DNA from: Mesorhizobium loti | GTDB taxonomy: Bacteria > Pseudomonadota > Alphaproteobacteria > Rhizobiales > Rhizobiaceae | Length of the DNA: 64,000 nt | Reading direction: 5' to 3' | Assembly (NCBI GenBank): GCA_002356515.1 | Contig: AP017605.1 | Coordinates: 4,473,001 to 4,537,000, forward strand | Part shown: positions 26,840-35,844 of the stretch, piece by piece | How the letters are laid out: each line of letters opens with the position of its first letter | Position numbering within the stretch: position 1 is the stretch's first letter | Translations under genes and position numbers: made by a program | The notes under the pieces: model-generated | What the model was told of the DNA's origin: nothing | Database searches by the model: none | The model's input: the letters and a program-made list of their open reading frames with translations, nothing else

Positions 26840-27901
26840 ATGGGATACGATCGCGGCAAGCTCGACGCGTTGCGTCGCAAATATGGCGAGAGCCATGGCG
26901 GCGAGATGTTCGACCCGAAATTCCGCAAGGTCGCCGACAAGATCTTTTCCAAGTCGGGCACCAGGCTGGCGCCCTATTCCGGCATCCCGACCTTCCTCGC
27001 CGCGCCCTACCGCGAAATAGCGGCCGAAAATCCGGATTTCGGCGATTTGCAGGTAGCCATCATCGGCGTGCCGATGGATCTGGGCGTCACCAACCGGCCG
27101 GGCTCGCGCTTCGGGCCGCGGGCGCTGCGCGCCATCGAGCGCATCGGCCCCTACAATCACGTGCTGGAATGCGCGCCGACGCATGAGCTTCGCGTCGCCG
27201 ACATTGGCGACACGCCGTTCCGCAGCCGCTACCGGCTGGAAACCAGCCATGAGGACATCGAGCGCCGCACCAACCAGATCGTCGATGCCGGCGTGCTTCC
27301 CCTCTCTGTCGGCGGCGACCATTCGATCAGCCATCCGATCCTGAAGGCTGTCGGCAAGAAGGCTCCGGTCGGCCTCATCCACATCGACGCCCATTGCGAC
27401 ACCAGCGGCCTGTTCGACATGACCAAGTTCCACCACGGCGGCCCGTTCCGCAACGCGGTGCTTGACGGCGTGCTCGACCCGACGCGGACCATCCAGATCG
27501 GCATCCGCGGCTCGGCCGAATACCTCTGGGAGTTCACCTATGAGTCGGGCATGACCGTGGTGCACGCCGAAGAGGTGACCGGGATGGGCATTCCGGCCAT
27601 CATCGAGAAGGCGCGCAAGATCGTTGGCGATGGGCCGACCTACGTCTCCTTCGACATCGACAGCGTCGATCCGGCTTTCGCGCCGGGCACCGGCACGCCG
27701 GAAGTCGGCGGGCTGACCACACGTGAAGTGCTTGAGCTGCTGCGCGGCCTCAAGGGCCTCAACATTGTCGGCGGCGACGTCGTCGAGGTGGCGCCGCAAT
27801 ATGACGCCACAACCAACACCGCGCATGCCGGCGCCCAGGTGCTGTTCGAGATCCTGAGCCTGATGGTGTTCAGCCCGGCCATCACGGGCAAGGGCGCCTG
27901 A
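26840..27901 (+). CDS. speB: Agmatinase-family ureohydrolase
   Basis: 353 residues from ATG 26840, with AGGAGGA seven bases upstream. Binuclear metal ligands are visible: His161 in GGDHSIS, Asp183, His185 and Asp187 in DAHCDT, Asp272 and Asp274 in SFDIDSVDPAFAPGTGTPE. The family hydrolyses agmatine, guanidinobutyrate, guanidinopropionate or related guanidino compounds to an amine and urea. At 353 residues it is longer than E. coli SpeB (about 306), mostly by an N-terminal extension of about 40 residues, as in other rhizobial members. An amino-acid-type ABC importer follows and would supply the substrate. Urea could then feed the urease encoded at 54-63 kb. Confidence 0.9.
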   Translation: MGYDRGKLDALRRKYGESHGGEMFDPKFRKVADKIFSKSGTRLAPYSGIPTFLAAPYREIAAENPDFGDLQVAIIGVPMDLGVTNRPGSRFGPRALRAIERIGPYNHVLECAPTHELRVADIGDTPFRSRYRLETSHEDIERRTNQIVDAGVLPLSVGGDHSISHPILKAVGKKAPVGLIHIDAHCDTSGLFDMTKFHHGGPFRNAVLDGVLDPTRTIQIGIRGSAEYLWEFTYESGMTVVHAEEVTGMGIPAIIEKARKIVGDGPTYVSFDIDSVDPAFAPGTGTPEVGGLTTREVLELLRGLKGLNIVGGDVVEVAPQYDATTNTAHAGAQVLFEILSLMVFSPAITGKGA

Positions 27902-27914
27902 CAGCTGAAACGAA

Positions 27915-27947
27915 AGGCGGCCGCCGCGCTGGAGCCGGCAGCCGCCT
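27915..27947 (+). terminator. Stem-loop between ureohydrolase and binding-protein genes
   Basis: AGGCGGC (27915-27921) and GCCGCCT (27941-27947) are complementary with a 19-base loop. No U-run follows, so it is more likely a partial attenuator or processing structure than a full terminator. Confidence 0.4.
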
Positions 27948-27981
27948 CAAACAATCAAAAGCTTCCAGAAGGGGAATACCA

Positions 27982-28791
27982 ATGACAATCCACTCGACAC
28001 TGAAATCATCCATTGCCGCCGTCCTGGTGCTCGGCGCCGCCGGCTTCGGCATCGCCACCCAGGCCGCCAATGCCGACGCGCTGGCTGACATCACCAAGGC
28101 CGGCACCATCAATGTCGGCGTCTTCGCCGACTTCCCGCCCTTCTCCTCGGCCAGTGCCGATATGAGCCTCAAGGGCTATGACATGGACGTCGCGCAATAC
28201 ATCGCCGACACGCTCAAGGTGAAGCTCAATCCCGTCGCCGTCACCGGCCAGAACCGCATCCCGTACCTGAACGACCATCGCGTCGACATTCTGATGAGCG
28301 TCGGCTACTCGAAGGAGCGCGAGCAGGTCATCGACTTCGCCGCCGCCTACGCGCCCTACTACATCGCGGTGATCGGTCCGGCGGCAATGACGGTCAAAGG
28401 CAAGGAAGACCTTGCCGACAAGTCGATCGCCGTCAATCGCGGCACGCTCGAGGACACCTCGCTCACCGAGGCCGCACCCGCCTCGGCCGACATCAAGCGC
28501 TTCGACAACTACAATTCGGTCATCCAGGCCTTCATCTCCGGCCAGACCCAACTGATGGTCGTCGGCAACGATGTCGGCGCCCAGGTGCTGGCCAAGCAGG
28601 ATGCGCTGAAGCCGGAACAAAAATTCCAGCTGCTGACCTCGCCCTCGCATATCGGCCTCAACAAGAACGAGGATGGGTTGAAGAAGGCGGTCAACGACGC
28701 CATCGCCAAGATGCTGGCCGACGGCAAGCTGGACGAAAGCTCGAAGGCCTGGCTGAAGACGCCGCTCAACCCCGACAACCTCAAGGATTGA
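27982..28791 (+). CDS. Polar amino acid ABC transporter substrate-binding protein
   Basis: 269 residues with an N-terminal signal peptide (hydrophobic 10-24, cleavage near the AANADA region) and the SBP_bac_3 fold: INVGVFADFPPFSSASADMSLKGYDMDVAQYIADTL, then the hinge segment DILMSVGYSKEREQVIDFAAAYAPYY. These bind basic, acidic or polar amino acids and related guanidino compounds. Position between a ureohydrolase and two permease genes suggests an arginine/agmatine/guanidino ligand. GGGG ribosome-binding site at 27971-27974. Confidence 0.92.
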   Translation: MTIHSTLKSSIAAVLVLGAAGFGIATQAANADALADITKAGTINVGVFADFPPFSSASADMSLKGYDMDVAQYIADTLKVKLNPVAVTGQNRIPYLNDHRVDILMSVGYSKEREQVIDFAAAYAPYYIAVIGPAAMTVKGKEDLADKSIAVNRGTLEDTSLTEAAPASADIKRFDNYNSVIQAFISGQTQLMVVGNDVGAQVLAKQDALKPEQKFQLLTSPSHIGLNKNEDGLKKAVNDAIAKMLADGKLDESSKAWLKTPLNPDNLKD

Positions 28792-28797
28792 GTTCCC

Positions 28798-29454
28798 GTG
28801 GCCTTTGCCTGGCTCCCGGGTGCCTTGGGCGACATCGCGCATGGTGCGGTCACGACGATCCTGCTGATCGCCGTGACCACGCTGGCCGGGACGCTGCTCA
28901 GCATCCTCGGCGCCGCCGGACGGCGAAACGGCCCCGTGCTGCTACGCCGGGCCATCGCCTGGTATGTCGAGGTGATGCGCAACACGCCGTTCCTGGTGCA
29001 GCTGTTCTTCATCTTCTTCGGCCTGCCGAGCCTCGGTATCCGGCTCGACCCCCTCCTGGCCGCCATGCTGGCGATGACGCTCAACATGGCGGCCTATACG
29101 ATCGAGATCGTCGGCGCCGGGCTTGATGCGGTGCCGGGCGGGCAGACGGAGGCAGCCCTGGCGCTGGGCTTGAGGCCCCGCCAGGTGTTCATCAAGATCG
29201 TGCTGCCGCAGGCGCTCAAGATCATCTATCCCGCTCTCACCAGCCAGATCGTCATCATGATGCTGGAATCGGCCGTTGTGTCGCAGATCGCGGTGCGCGA
29301 GCTGACCTATGAGGCCGACATGCTGCAGGCACGCACCTTCCGGTCCTTCGAGACCTATTTCGTCGTGACGCTGGTCTACCTCGCAATGTCGATGGCCTTG
29401 CGCCGGCTTCTGGTTACAGGCGGGCGCCGCGTGCTTGGAGCCGGCGTGTCATGA
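28798..29454 (+). CDS. Amino acid ABC transporter permease
   Basis: 218 residues from GTG 28798, six bases after the binding-protein stop. HisMQ-type permease with about five helices. It has the family loop VEVMRNTPFLVQLFFIFFGLPSLG near 60-83 and the coupling EAA motif AALALGLRPRQVFIKIVLPQALKIIYPAL near 118-146. It overlaps the next permease gene by 4 bases. It pairs with that protein as the membrane heterodimer. Confidence 0.92.
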   Translation: MAFAWLPGALGDIAHGAVTTILLIAVTTLAGTLLSILGAAGRRNGPVLLRRAIAWYVEVMRNTPFLVQLFFIFFGLPSLGIRLDPLLAAMLAMTLNMAAYTIEIVGAGLDAVPGGQTEAALALGLRPRQVFIKIVLPQALKIIYPALTSQIVIMMLESAVVSQIAVRELTYEADMLQARTFRSFETYFVVTLVYLAMSMALRRLLVTGGRRVLGAGVS

Positions 29455-30098
29455 TCGAGTTCACGCTCTGGGACATCGTGCGCAACCTTCTGCTGGCCAC
29501 ACGCTGGACGGTGCTGTTGTCGCTGGCCGCCTTTATCGGCGGCGCGCTGGTCGGCATGGCGGTGCTGTTCTTCCGGATCTCCAAGAACAAATGGAGCCGG
29601 CGCCTTGCCTCCGGCTACATCGCCCTGTTCCAGGGGACACCGCTCCTGATGCAGCTGTTCCTGATGTTCTTCGGCCTGCCGATGCTCGGCCTGCGCATCG
29701 AGCCATGGACCGCGGCGGTGCTCGGCCTCACCTTCTTCGCCAGCGCCTATCTCGCCGAGATCTGGCGCTCCGGCGTCGATGCCTTGCCGCGCGGCCAGTG
29801 GGATGCCGGCGCCAGCCTCGGCCTGCATTATCTGCAGGAACTCAGGCTGATCATCCTGCCACAGGCGTTCTCGATCACCCGCGCGCCGACGGTCGGCTTC
29901 CTGGTGCAGCTCATCAAGTCGACGGCGCTGACCTCGATCATCGGCTTCGAGGAGCTGGTGCGGACCTCCAACGCCATCAACAACGCCACCTTCGAACCGT
30001 TCAAGGTCTATGGGCTGGTGGCGCTGATCTTCTTCCTCATGTGCTTCCCGCTGACGCAATATGCCCGTTCACTCGAACGGCGCGCGGCGACCCGCTGA
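29451..30098 (+). CDS. Amino acid ABC transporter permease
   Basis: 215 residues, second HisMQ-type permease. Key elements: YIALFQGTPLLMQLFLMFFGLPMLG near 56-80 and EIWRSGVDALPRGQWDAGASLGLHYLQELRLIILPQAF near 103-140. Its start overlaps the previous gene by 4 bases. No ATP-binding gene follows: the next 440 bases are non-coding and the adjoining genes are on the other strand. A short open stretch starting TTG ACT GGA ATC at about 30116, behind a GAGGA motif, might be the remnant start of a lost ATPase. Confidence 0.92.
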   Translation: MIEFTLWDIVRNLLLATRWTVLLSLAAFIGGALVGMAVLFFRISKNKWSRRLASGYIALFQGTPLLMQLFLMFFGLPMLGLRIEPWTAAVLGLTFFASAYLAEIWRSGVDALPRGQWDAGASLGLHYLQELRLIILPQAFSITRAPTVGFLVQLIKSTALTSIIGFEELVRTSNAINNATFEPFKVYGLVALIFFLMCFPLTQYARSLERRAATR

Positions 30099-30542
30099 GC
30101 CACGAGGATATCGCATTGACTGGAATCGGCGGCCACTGCAAACCAGGTAGCTGTCTCCACGGTTAGGGCTCAAATGCGTTCTCTGGGTCGGAGCCGGACA
30201 TTGGCGAATGGCAGGTCCCGATCCATAGGCGAACTTCGTGAGGTCCTCACCCAACAGCGGCTTCGCGCCTCTTGTCGGCCGTTCAGAGCGGCTTACGGCA
30301 ATCCCGATAGCTGCCGTTGGAGTGGAAAGAATTATGGCCCGAAGCTTGTCGGGGATCGCGCCATGCACGTTCAGCCGCAGTCGAAGTCGTATTGAGCGTC
30401 ACAAGGATGGCGCGAAGATCGTCAGCGCTATGACATCTCGCAAGTCGGTTGGAGATTGTACGCGAGCCTTCTCAGGGCTGGGGCAGCGACATAACGCGGT
30501 GTCTCCCTTGCGGATGAGTAAGACGCTGTGCCTGATCGCCCT
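30099..30542. other. 444-base region without a recognisable gene
   Basis: Short frames on both strands here resemble no protein I recognise. Base composition is less GC-rich than in the transporter to the left and similar to the block at 30.5-33.0 kb. It could be the degraded edge of an insertion that replaced a transporter ATPase gene. No insertion-sequence ends, tRNA or direct repeats were found by eye. Confidence 0.5.
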
Positions 30543-31352
30543 TCAAGCAGCTTCCCACCCGCTTGGACCGTGCCGAAAGGAATAACTGGCTGAGATTTCG
30601 AACCCGGCCCTCGAAGGCTGCCAGGCTCGACATTCGACGGAGATCCTTGGGTGGTCGATGCGAATGATGTTAAACGAATTTGCAGCGTGGCGAAGCCGCG
30701 ATGAAACCGCCGTTCCCGCTTGAATTAGCAGCGCGGCATAGCCGTCGATAAGGTAACGCCTTGCGCTCGAGCCGGTGCGGTGAAGATGCTGGTGGCCAGA
30801 CAATATGATGTCTACGCCGCTGCGCGAGAAGGCATCCATTGCCAGATCCGCGCGGCCAACGATGCCTTCGTCGCTTTCCAAATCCAGCCCTTCAAAAGGA
30901 TGATGAGTGACCACTACCCGGGTAATGTCGTCGGACATATTTGAGAATTTCTCTGTCGCCGCCTCGAGCTGGCGAACATTGATCCTGCCATCCTTGATCG
31001 TCAGGGATCGTGCTGTGTTGATCCCGACGACAGCGACTTCGCTGTCGGCATAGAACGGCTCGGTGTCCGCCTCGATGTAGCGCTTGTAACGCGATAGAGG
31101 CGTCCATGCGCGCGCGAGGACATTCCAAAGCGGCACATCGTGATTGCCGGGCACTACGATGCGGGGGCCAGGAAGGGAATCAAGGAAGGCCCGCGCCTGC
31201 AGGAATTCGTCTTTCCGGGCGCGCTGCGTCAGATCCCCGGATACGACGAGCAGATCAGATTCGACGGCGCGAACCTCGGCCGCGATCGCTACCACAAGCT
31301 GGCTCTCTGTTCTTCCGAAGTGCAAATCCGAAAGGTGCACGAGGGTTTTCAC
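30543..31352 (-). CDS. Metallophosphoesterase (calcineurin-like)
   Basis: 269 residues from GTG 31352, 15 bases after the lipid-kinase stop. The metal-binding motifs are complete and ordered: SDLHFGR (Asp8, His10), VVSGDLTQ near 37-44, VVPGNHDVP near 66-74, THHPFEG near 149, and SGHQHLHR near 184. This is the class III/CpdA-like binuclear phosphodiesterase fold. Substrate may be a cyclic nucleotide, UDP-lipid or phospholipid head group; the two operon partners favour a lipid-phosphate role. Codon use is less GC-biased than in flanking operons. Confidence 0.88.
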   Translation of the reverse strand: MKTLVHLSDLHFGRTESQLVVAIAAEVRAVESDLLVVSGDLTQRARKDEFLQARAFLDSLPGPRIVVPGNHDVPLWNVLARAWTPLSRYKRYIEADTEPFYADSEVAVVGINTARSLTIKDGRINVRQLEAATEKFSNMSDDITRVVVTHHPFEGLDLESDEGIVGRADLAMDAFSRSGVDIILSGHQHLHRTGSSARRYLIDGYAALLIQAGTAVSSRLRHAANSFNIIRIDHPRISVECRAWQPSRAGFEISASYSFRHGPSGWEAA

Positions 31353-31367
31353 TGAGGTTCTCCGCTT

Positions 31368-32294
31368 TCAGCCACGTCCACCAGTTCTGGTCATTTTGGC
31401 AGGTGCAAGGACCTGCAAGGCCGCTGGTCGAATCTGAAAGTTCAGGGGCATGTCGATACTGACGGCTTCGCCGTCCAGGGAAACCAGCATGGCGTGGCGA
31501 TGCGATGTGATTTGGAGTGAACTAGCCCGATAGATTTCAAGATCTCGTGTGGAGTCGATCATGCCAAACGCGATTTTGAACGGAAGCAATGCCAGTCCAA
31601 ACCAGGACTGCTGCTTGACGACGTAAACGCACAGCTCTTTTGACGACAGGCTGCGGCGGCGGCCAAGATCAGCGATGTCGTAGAAATTGTTGCCAACAAA
31701 CACACAGGGCGTCCGAAGTCTTTCGCGGGTGCCCTGAGCAGCGACGTGGACAGCCTGCCACGAGGCGGATCTCAACGTTCTCATGAGAGCGGGTCCGATG
31801 GCGGCGAGCTTGCCGAACCCGCGGCGCCGCTGCTCGGCTGAACGCTTTGCAACAAAGAAGGGATAGATCCCAATCGATGAGTTGTTAAGAAAGACGCGGC
31901 CGTTGACCTCGGCGACATCGACTGCGAGAGGCTTACCTGTCGCGATTGTATCGATCGCCGCTGTGAGGTCGAGCGGCACACCCAAATCCCGGGCAAAGTG
32001 GTTTAATGTGCCGAGCGGAAGAACACCGAGCAACAGATCAGTCCCCACCAACGCCGAGGCCGCGCTGCTGAGGGTGCCGTCGCCACCGCCCACGACCAAT
32101 ATTGATCCACGACCGGACCTCGACTTGTTTTCGCTAACAAAGCGCCGAGCGAGCTCTCCAACCTCTCGTCCGTCCACCAATCGCACATCCGCCTCAATGC
32201 CACGTTCGGCGAACCCATCCCGTACGGCTCTCTCTATGTCGCCCTTGCGTGCCGCAGCGCCGGCATTTTTGTTGATGAGGGTCAGAACCTTCAA
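31368..32294 (-). CDS. Diacylglycerol kinase family lipid kinase
   Basis: 308 residues when started at TTG 32294, which overlaps the PAP2 stop by 4 bases (TTGA) and gives the family-like start LKVLTLINKNAG. ATG 32330 is an alternative that overlaps PAP2 further. The catalytic domain has VVGGGDGTLSSAASAL near 60-75 (GGDGT nucleotide loop) and LPLGTLNHFARDLG near 85-98. The C-terminal half contains the beta-sandwich with LVSLDGEAVSIDMPLNFQI. These proteins phosphorylate diacylglycerol or related lipids (YegS/DgkB-like). It lies between a PAP2 phosphatase and a metallophosphoesterase. Confidence 0.87.
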   Translation of the reverse strand: MKVLTLINKNAGAAARKGDIERAVRDGFAERGIEADVRLVDGREVGELARRFVSENKSRSGRGSILVVGGGDGTLSSAASALVGTDLLLGVLPLGTLNHFARDLGVPLDLTAAIDTIATGKPLAVDVAEVNGRVFLNNSSIGIYPFFVAKRSAEQRRRGFGKLAAIGPALMRTLRSASWQAVHVAAQGTRERLRTPCVFVGNNFYDIADLGRRRSLSSKELCVYVVKQQSWFGLALLPFKIAFGMIDSTRDLEIYRASSLQITSHRHAMLVSLDGEAVSIDMPLNFQIRPAALQVLAPAKMTRTGGRG

Positions 32295-33040
32295 GTTTCC
32301 GGCCCCCGTTTGGGCCTTTCCTGGAACCATAACGCGACTGTCCAACACAGGATCGCCCAGCCAGAACCAATGCACCACCCGGCCAAGACATCCGTGGGAT
32401 AGTGGACCGCGAGATAGACCCGGCTTATCCCAACGGCCACCGTCAGAAACACGGCGATCGACATGAAATACGCTTTGAGACGCAGCTCCTGATTTGCGTG
32501 TGAAAGGAGTGCGCCCACGGTCAGGAACGCGATAGCCGAAAGCATTGCATGTCCACTCGGGAAGCTTGCCGTGAATACTCGCGTGACATGAGGGATCTCC
32601 GGCCTGGGCCGGTTGAAGCTCAGCTTTAGGATTGTGCCGAGCAGTTCGCCGCCAACCACCGCCACCGCCATCCAGATGGCGAGAGCCCGCTTGTGGATGA
32701 GAAGAAGATAGACAACTCCTGCCAGCAACACGAAGCTAAGAAACACCACGCTGCCGACTGAGGTCACATCCCTGGCCGCTTCCTGAAGCCATGGTGGACC
32801 TATCGGAGAGGCCGGATCGGTCGCGCGAAGAGCCGACATAATGGCAAGGTCAAATTTGGTCGTGTCGCCTTCCAGGACGTCCTCGGCGAGCACCCCGAAG
32901 CCGACAACGGGGCACGATACGAGCATCCCCGCAACAAGCCTGTTCTTGCCTTGCGCGGACGCACTGCTAATTCGGCACGGCGGGCGAGGCCGGTGACTCC
33001 CTAGGCGCCCACGCTCGGTATCTGGGACTGGTTCGTTCAA
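32291..33040 (-). CDS. PAP2 family phosphatase (membrane lipid phosphatase)
   Basis: 249 residues with five or six membrane helices and the full acid-phosphatase signature: KLSFNRPRP (K-x6-RP) near 138, PSGH in SFPSGHAMLSA near 158, and SRVYLAVHYPTDVLAGW (SR-x5-H-x3-D) near 207. It dephosphorylates phosphatidic acid, undecaprenyl pyrophosphate or similar lipid phosphates at the membrane. It is the first gene of a three-gene minus-strand operon with a lipid kinase and a metallophosphoesterase, which suggests a lipid phosphorylation/dephosphorylation cycle. Confidence 0.9.
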   Translation of the reverse strand: MNEPVPDTERGRLGSHRPRPPCRISSASAQGKNRLVAGMLVSCPVVGFGVLAEDVLEGDTTKFDLAIMSALRATDPASPIGPPWLQEAARDVTSVGSVVFLSFVLLAGVVYLLLIHKRALAIWMAVAVVGGELLGTILKLSFNRPRPEIPHVTRVFTASFPSGHAMLSAIAFLTVGALLSHANQELRLKAYFMSIAVFLTVAVGISRVYLAVHYPTDVLAGWCIGSGWAILCWTVALWFQERPKRGPET

Positions 33041-33270
33041 GCGCAGGACCTCGATCTATAGCCCACAACGGCTTCGCATGAACCGGGTTCCCCAATCATC
33101 AATGCGGTCCACGCCCCGGTCCATGCGTATGGCCGGCCGGCTGCATGGAGCTGAGGTCAAGATTGCGGCTGCGGGCGCACCCGGCTAGCTATTGGTCAGT
33201 CTCCGAAAAGGCTCCGTTTAACGAGATGTAACTTCAGGACATGACGACCGCAAACCGACGGCCGTTAGGT
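33041..33270. other. Intergenic region upstream of PAP2 and downstream of MATE
   Basis: No gene is seen in these 230 bases. It must carry the promoter of the PAP2 operon and the 3' end of the MATE transcript. It marks the right edge of the compositionally different block. No clear terminator hairpin or insertion-sequence end was found. Confidence 0.4.
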
Positions 33271-34674
33271 TCAATGCCCGAACGCCAGCTGCGGCGCGAT
33301 GCGATCCCGCCGCAGCCAGCGCGCCAGGAGCAGCGCCGCCACCACGGCCAGCCCCGTCGATAGGCCCATCCAGATGCCGACGCCGTGGAAGCCGAAATGG
33401 AAGGCGAGCAGCACGCCGAGCGGCAGGCCGACGCCCCAATAGCCGATCGCGGCGTAGATCATCGGCACCTTGGTGTCGTGCAGGCCGCGCAGCATGCCGG
33501 CGGCAACCGCCTGCGCACCGTCGAAGACTTGGAACAGGGCGGCGAAGGCCAGGAACGAGACGGCAAGCGTGATCACCCGGGCATTGGCCGGGTTGGCGAG
33601 ATCGATGAAGGCGCTGATCAGCGGATGCGGCCACAGGATCATCACCAGCCCCATCAGCGCCATGAAGGAGACGCCGAGGACAAAGGCCGTCCAGCCGGCG
33701 CGCGATACGCCTTCCGGATTGCCGGCGCCATGCGCCAGCCCGACGCGCACCGTCACCGCCTGGTTGAGGCCGAGCGGCACCATGAAGGAGATCGAGGCGA
33801 TCTGGATGGCGATCGCATGCGCGGCCAGCGAATCCGCGTCGATCAGGCCCATCAGCAGGGCAGCCGCGTTGAAGATCGTCACCTCGAAGGCGAGGATGCC
33901 GGCAATCGGCAAGCCAAGCCGCAACAGGCCCTTGAAGCGTGGCCAGTCGGACCGCCAGAAGCGGCCGAACAGGCGGTAGCGCCGGAACTTCTTCTCCAGC
34001 ATCACCACCGCAGCCATGCCGATGAACATCAGCGTGCTGGACAGCGATGTCGCAAGGCCCGAGCCGGCAATGCCCATGGCCGGGAAACCGAGATTGCCGA
34101 ACATGAACACCCAGTTGAAGACGGCGTTGCAGGCGACGGCGACGAAAACGATGATCAGCGCCCAGCCCGGCCGCTCCAGCGCCGAGATGAACGAGCGCAG
34201 CACGATATAGCCGTAGAAAGGCAGCACCGCCCATTCCAGCCAGCGCAGATAGATGCCGGCCTGGTGCGCCAGCGCGGGTTCCTGGCCCATGGCCAACAAA
34301 ATCGCCTCGCCGTGCCAAAGCACGAGCCAGATCGGGATCGAGATCAGGATCGCCAGCCACAGGCCTTGGCGCACGGTGCGGCGCAGATCGCGCACCGAAT
34401 GGCGGCGGCGGCCAAGTTCGGTGGCGATCATCGGCGATGTCGCCAGCATCAGCCCAAGGCCGAAGATCAGCGGCATGAAATAGAGGTTCGCGCCAAGCGC
34501 GCCGCTGGCCAGCGTGTCCGGCCCGAGCCTGCCCATCATCATCACGTCGGTGGCCGTCATCGCGGTCTGGCCGAGATTGGTCAGCACCATCGGCCAGGCC
34601 AACGCCAGCGTCGCCCTGATTTCCTGACGCCAAAGATTTTCCGGCGCGCGAGCGCCGGCTTCGATCGCAGACAT
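33271..34674 (-). CDS. MATE family multidrug efflux transporter (NorM-like)
   Basis: 467 residues from ATG 34674; in-frame extension to 34788 adds a basic, non-family sequence. About twelve membrane helices in two related halves: LALAWPMVLTNLGQTAMTATDVMMMGRLGPDTLA near 22-55 and the second-half LRLGLPIAGILAFEVTIFNAAALLMGLI near 240-270, each with the MATE-style polar residues. NorM-type proteins export cationic drugs and dyes in exchange for Na+ or H+. It stands alone and is divergent from the AraC regulator gene at 34927. Confidence 0.93.
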   Translation of the reverse strand: MSAIEAGARAPENLWRQEIRATLALAWPMVLTNLGQTAMTATDVMMMGRLGPDTLASGALGANLYFMPLIFGLGLMLATSPMIATELGRRRHSVRDLRRTVRQGLWLAILISIPIWLVLWHGEAILLAMGQEPALAHQAGIYLRWLEWAVLPFYGYIVLRSFISALERPGWALIIVFVAVACNAVFNWVFMFGNLGFPAMGIAGSGLATSLSSTLMFIGMAAVVMLEKKFRRYRLFGRFWRSDWPRFKGLLRLGLPIAGILAFEVTIFNAAALLMGLIDADSLAAHAIAIQIASISFMVPLGLNQAVTVRVGLAHGAGNPEGVSRAGWTAFVLGVSFMALMGLVMILWPHPLISAFIDLANPANARVITLAVSFLAFAALFQVFDGAQAVAAGMLRGLHDTKVPMIYAAIGYWGVGLPLGVLLAFHFGFHGVGIWMGLSTGLAVVAALLLARWLRRDRIAPQLAFGH

Positions 34675-34926
34675 TGTTCCGCTCTTTCCAGGCGCGGCAC
34701 GTCGGCAAAAGAGCCGGAAGCCGCATGACAAACGGCGAAACCTTCGGTTTCGCGGCGTTTGCGTCAGCTTTTGGACGAAACGCGACATGAAGGCAAGGGA
34801 GGAGGAGCGGGCACCGATTGAGCCAGCGCCCTTCCAGGGGGGCCGTTGCCGCGTTCCCTTGCCGGCAATGGGCTGCTACGGATTGCCTTGGAGATCGGCA
34901 GCCAGCGGACCCGCCGGGAGAAATGG

Positions 34927-35844
34927 ATGGCGTTCAGACAGCGAAAGAACACGGCCGCGATCCCGCGCACGGCGCCGGCCTTCGAACATATCGTCACCGA
35001 GGCCAGCGACAGCTTCCTGTGGCGGCTGGATGACTATCCCTGGGAGCGCAATGTCTGGAACTTCCATCCGGAATACGAGATCCATCTGCTGCGGAAATCC
35101 TCCGGCGTGGTTCTGGTCGGCGATCACATCGGCGAATTCGGGCCGGGCTATCTGACCATCGTCGGCGGCGGCCTGCCGCATGACTGGGTGACGGCGGTGC
35201 AGCCGGGCGAGTTGATCGAAGGCCGCGACATCGTCCTGCAATTCGACGCGCAGAGGTTGCGCGGCTCGGCGGGCCTGTTGCCGGAACTGCGCGAACTCGA
35301 GCCGTTCCTCGAGCGGTCGCTGCGCGGCATGGTCTTTCATGGCCGCACGGCGCTGGAAGGCGCCGAGCTGATGGAGCGGATGGGAACGGTGCATGGGCTC
35401 GCCCGCCTCTGCCTCTTCCTCGAACTGGTCGACCTCCTGGCCAGGACCGACGAATACGAGCTCCTGTCATCGCCGGATTTCTCGCCGGTCCTCGACGCCG
35501 CCTCGCTCGACATCATCCAGCGCACGCTGACCTATCTCTTCCAGCATTTCGCCGAGGATCTGAAGCTGCCTGATGTGGCCGAACGCGCCGGGATGAGCGA
35601 GAGCACATTCTCGCGCTTCTTCCAGAAGAACACCGGCAACGCCTTCAGCGACCACCTCGCCAAGCTCCGGCTCTGGCAGGCCTGCAAGCTCCTGGCCGAC
35701 ACCGATATCGCGATCACCGACATCTGTTTCCAGGTCGGTTACATGAACATCTCCAACTTCAACCGCGCCTTCCTGCGCAAGCACAAAATGACGCCGTCCT
35801 CCTATCGCAAGCTGTCGCGGCAGCGGCTGACGATGCGCGCATAA
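34927..35844 (+). CDS. AraC family transcriptional regulator
   Basis: 305 residues from ATG 34927, preceded by GGGAG. N-terminal cupin-like ligand domain (HPEYEIHLLRKSSGVVLVGDHIGEFGPGYLTIVGGGLPHDW near 48-90) and C-terminal double HTH of the AraC type: LPDVAERAGMSESTFSRFFQKNTGNAFSDHLAKLRL then DICFQVGYMNISNFNRAFLRKHKMTPSSYR. The DICFQVGYMNISNFNRAF pattern is the conserved second HTH. It lies directly upstream of and in the same direction as a polyol ABC operon, so it probably activates that operon in response to a sugar alcohol. Confidence 0.93.
   Translation: MAFRQRKNTAAIPRTAPAFEHIVTEASDSFLWRLDDYPWERNVWNFHPEYEIHLLRKSSGVVLVGDHIGEFGPGYLTIVGGGLPHDWVTAVQPGELIEGRDIVLQFDAQRLRGSAGLLPELRELEPFLERSLRGMVFHGRTALEGAELMERMGTVHGLARLCLFLELVDLLARTDEYELLSSPDFSPVLDAASLDIIQRTLTYLFQHFAEDLKLPDVAERAGMSESTFSRFFQKNTGNAFSDHLAKLRLWQACKLLADTDIAITDICFQVGYMNISNFNRAFLRKHKMTPSSYRKLSRQRLTMRA

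Noticed and set aside
30174..30585. Possible small genes in the 444-base gap
   Set aside because: Neither strand gives a recognisable protein, good start context or codon bias; treated as non-coding.
33385..34728. 447-codon plus-strand frame over the MATE gene
   Set aside because: Gln/His/Arg-rich antisense frame of a well-supported transporter; no domain and no ribosome-binding site.
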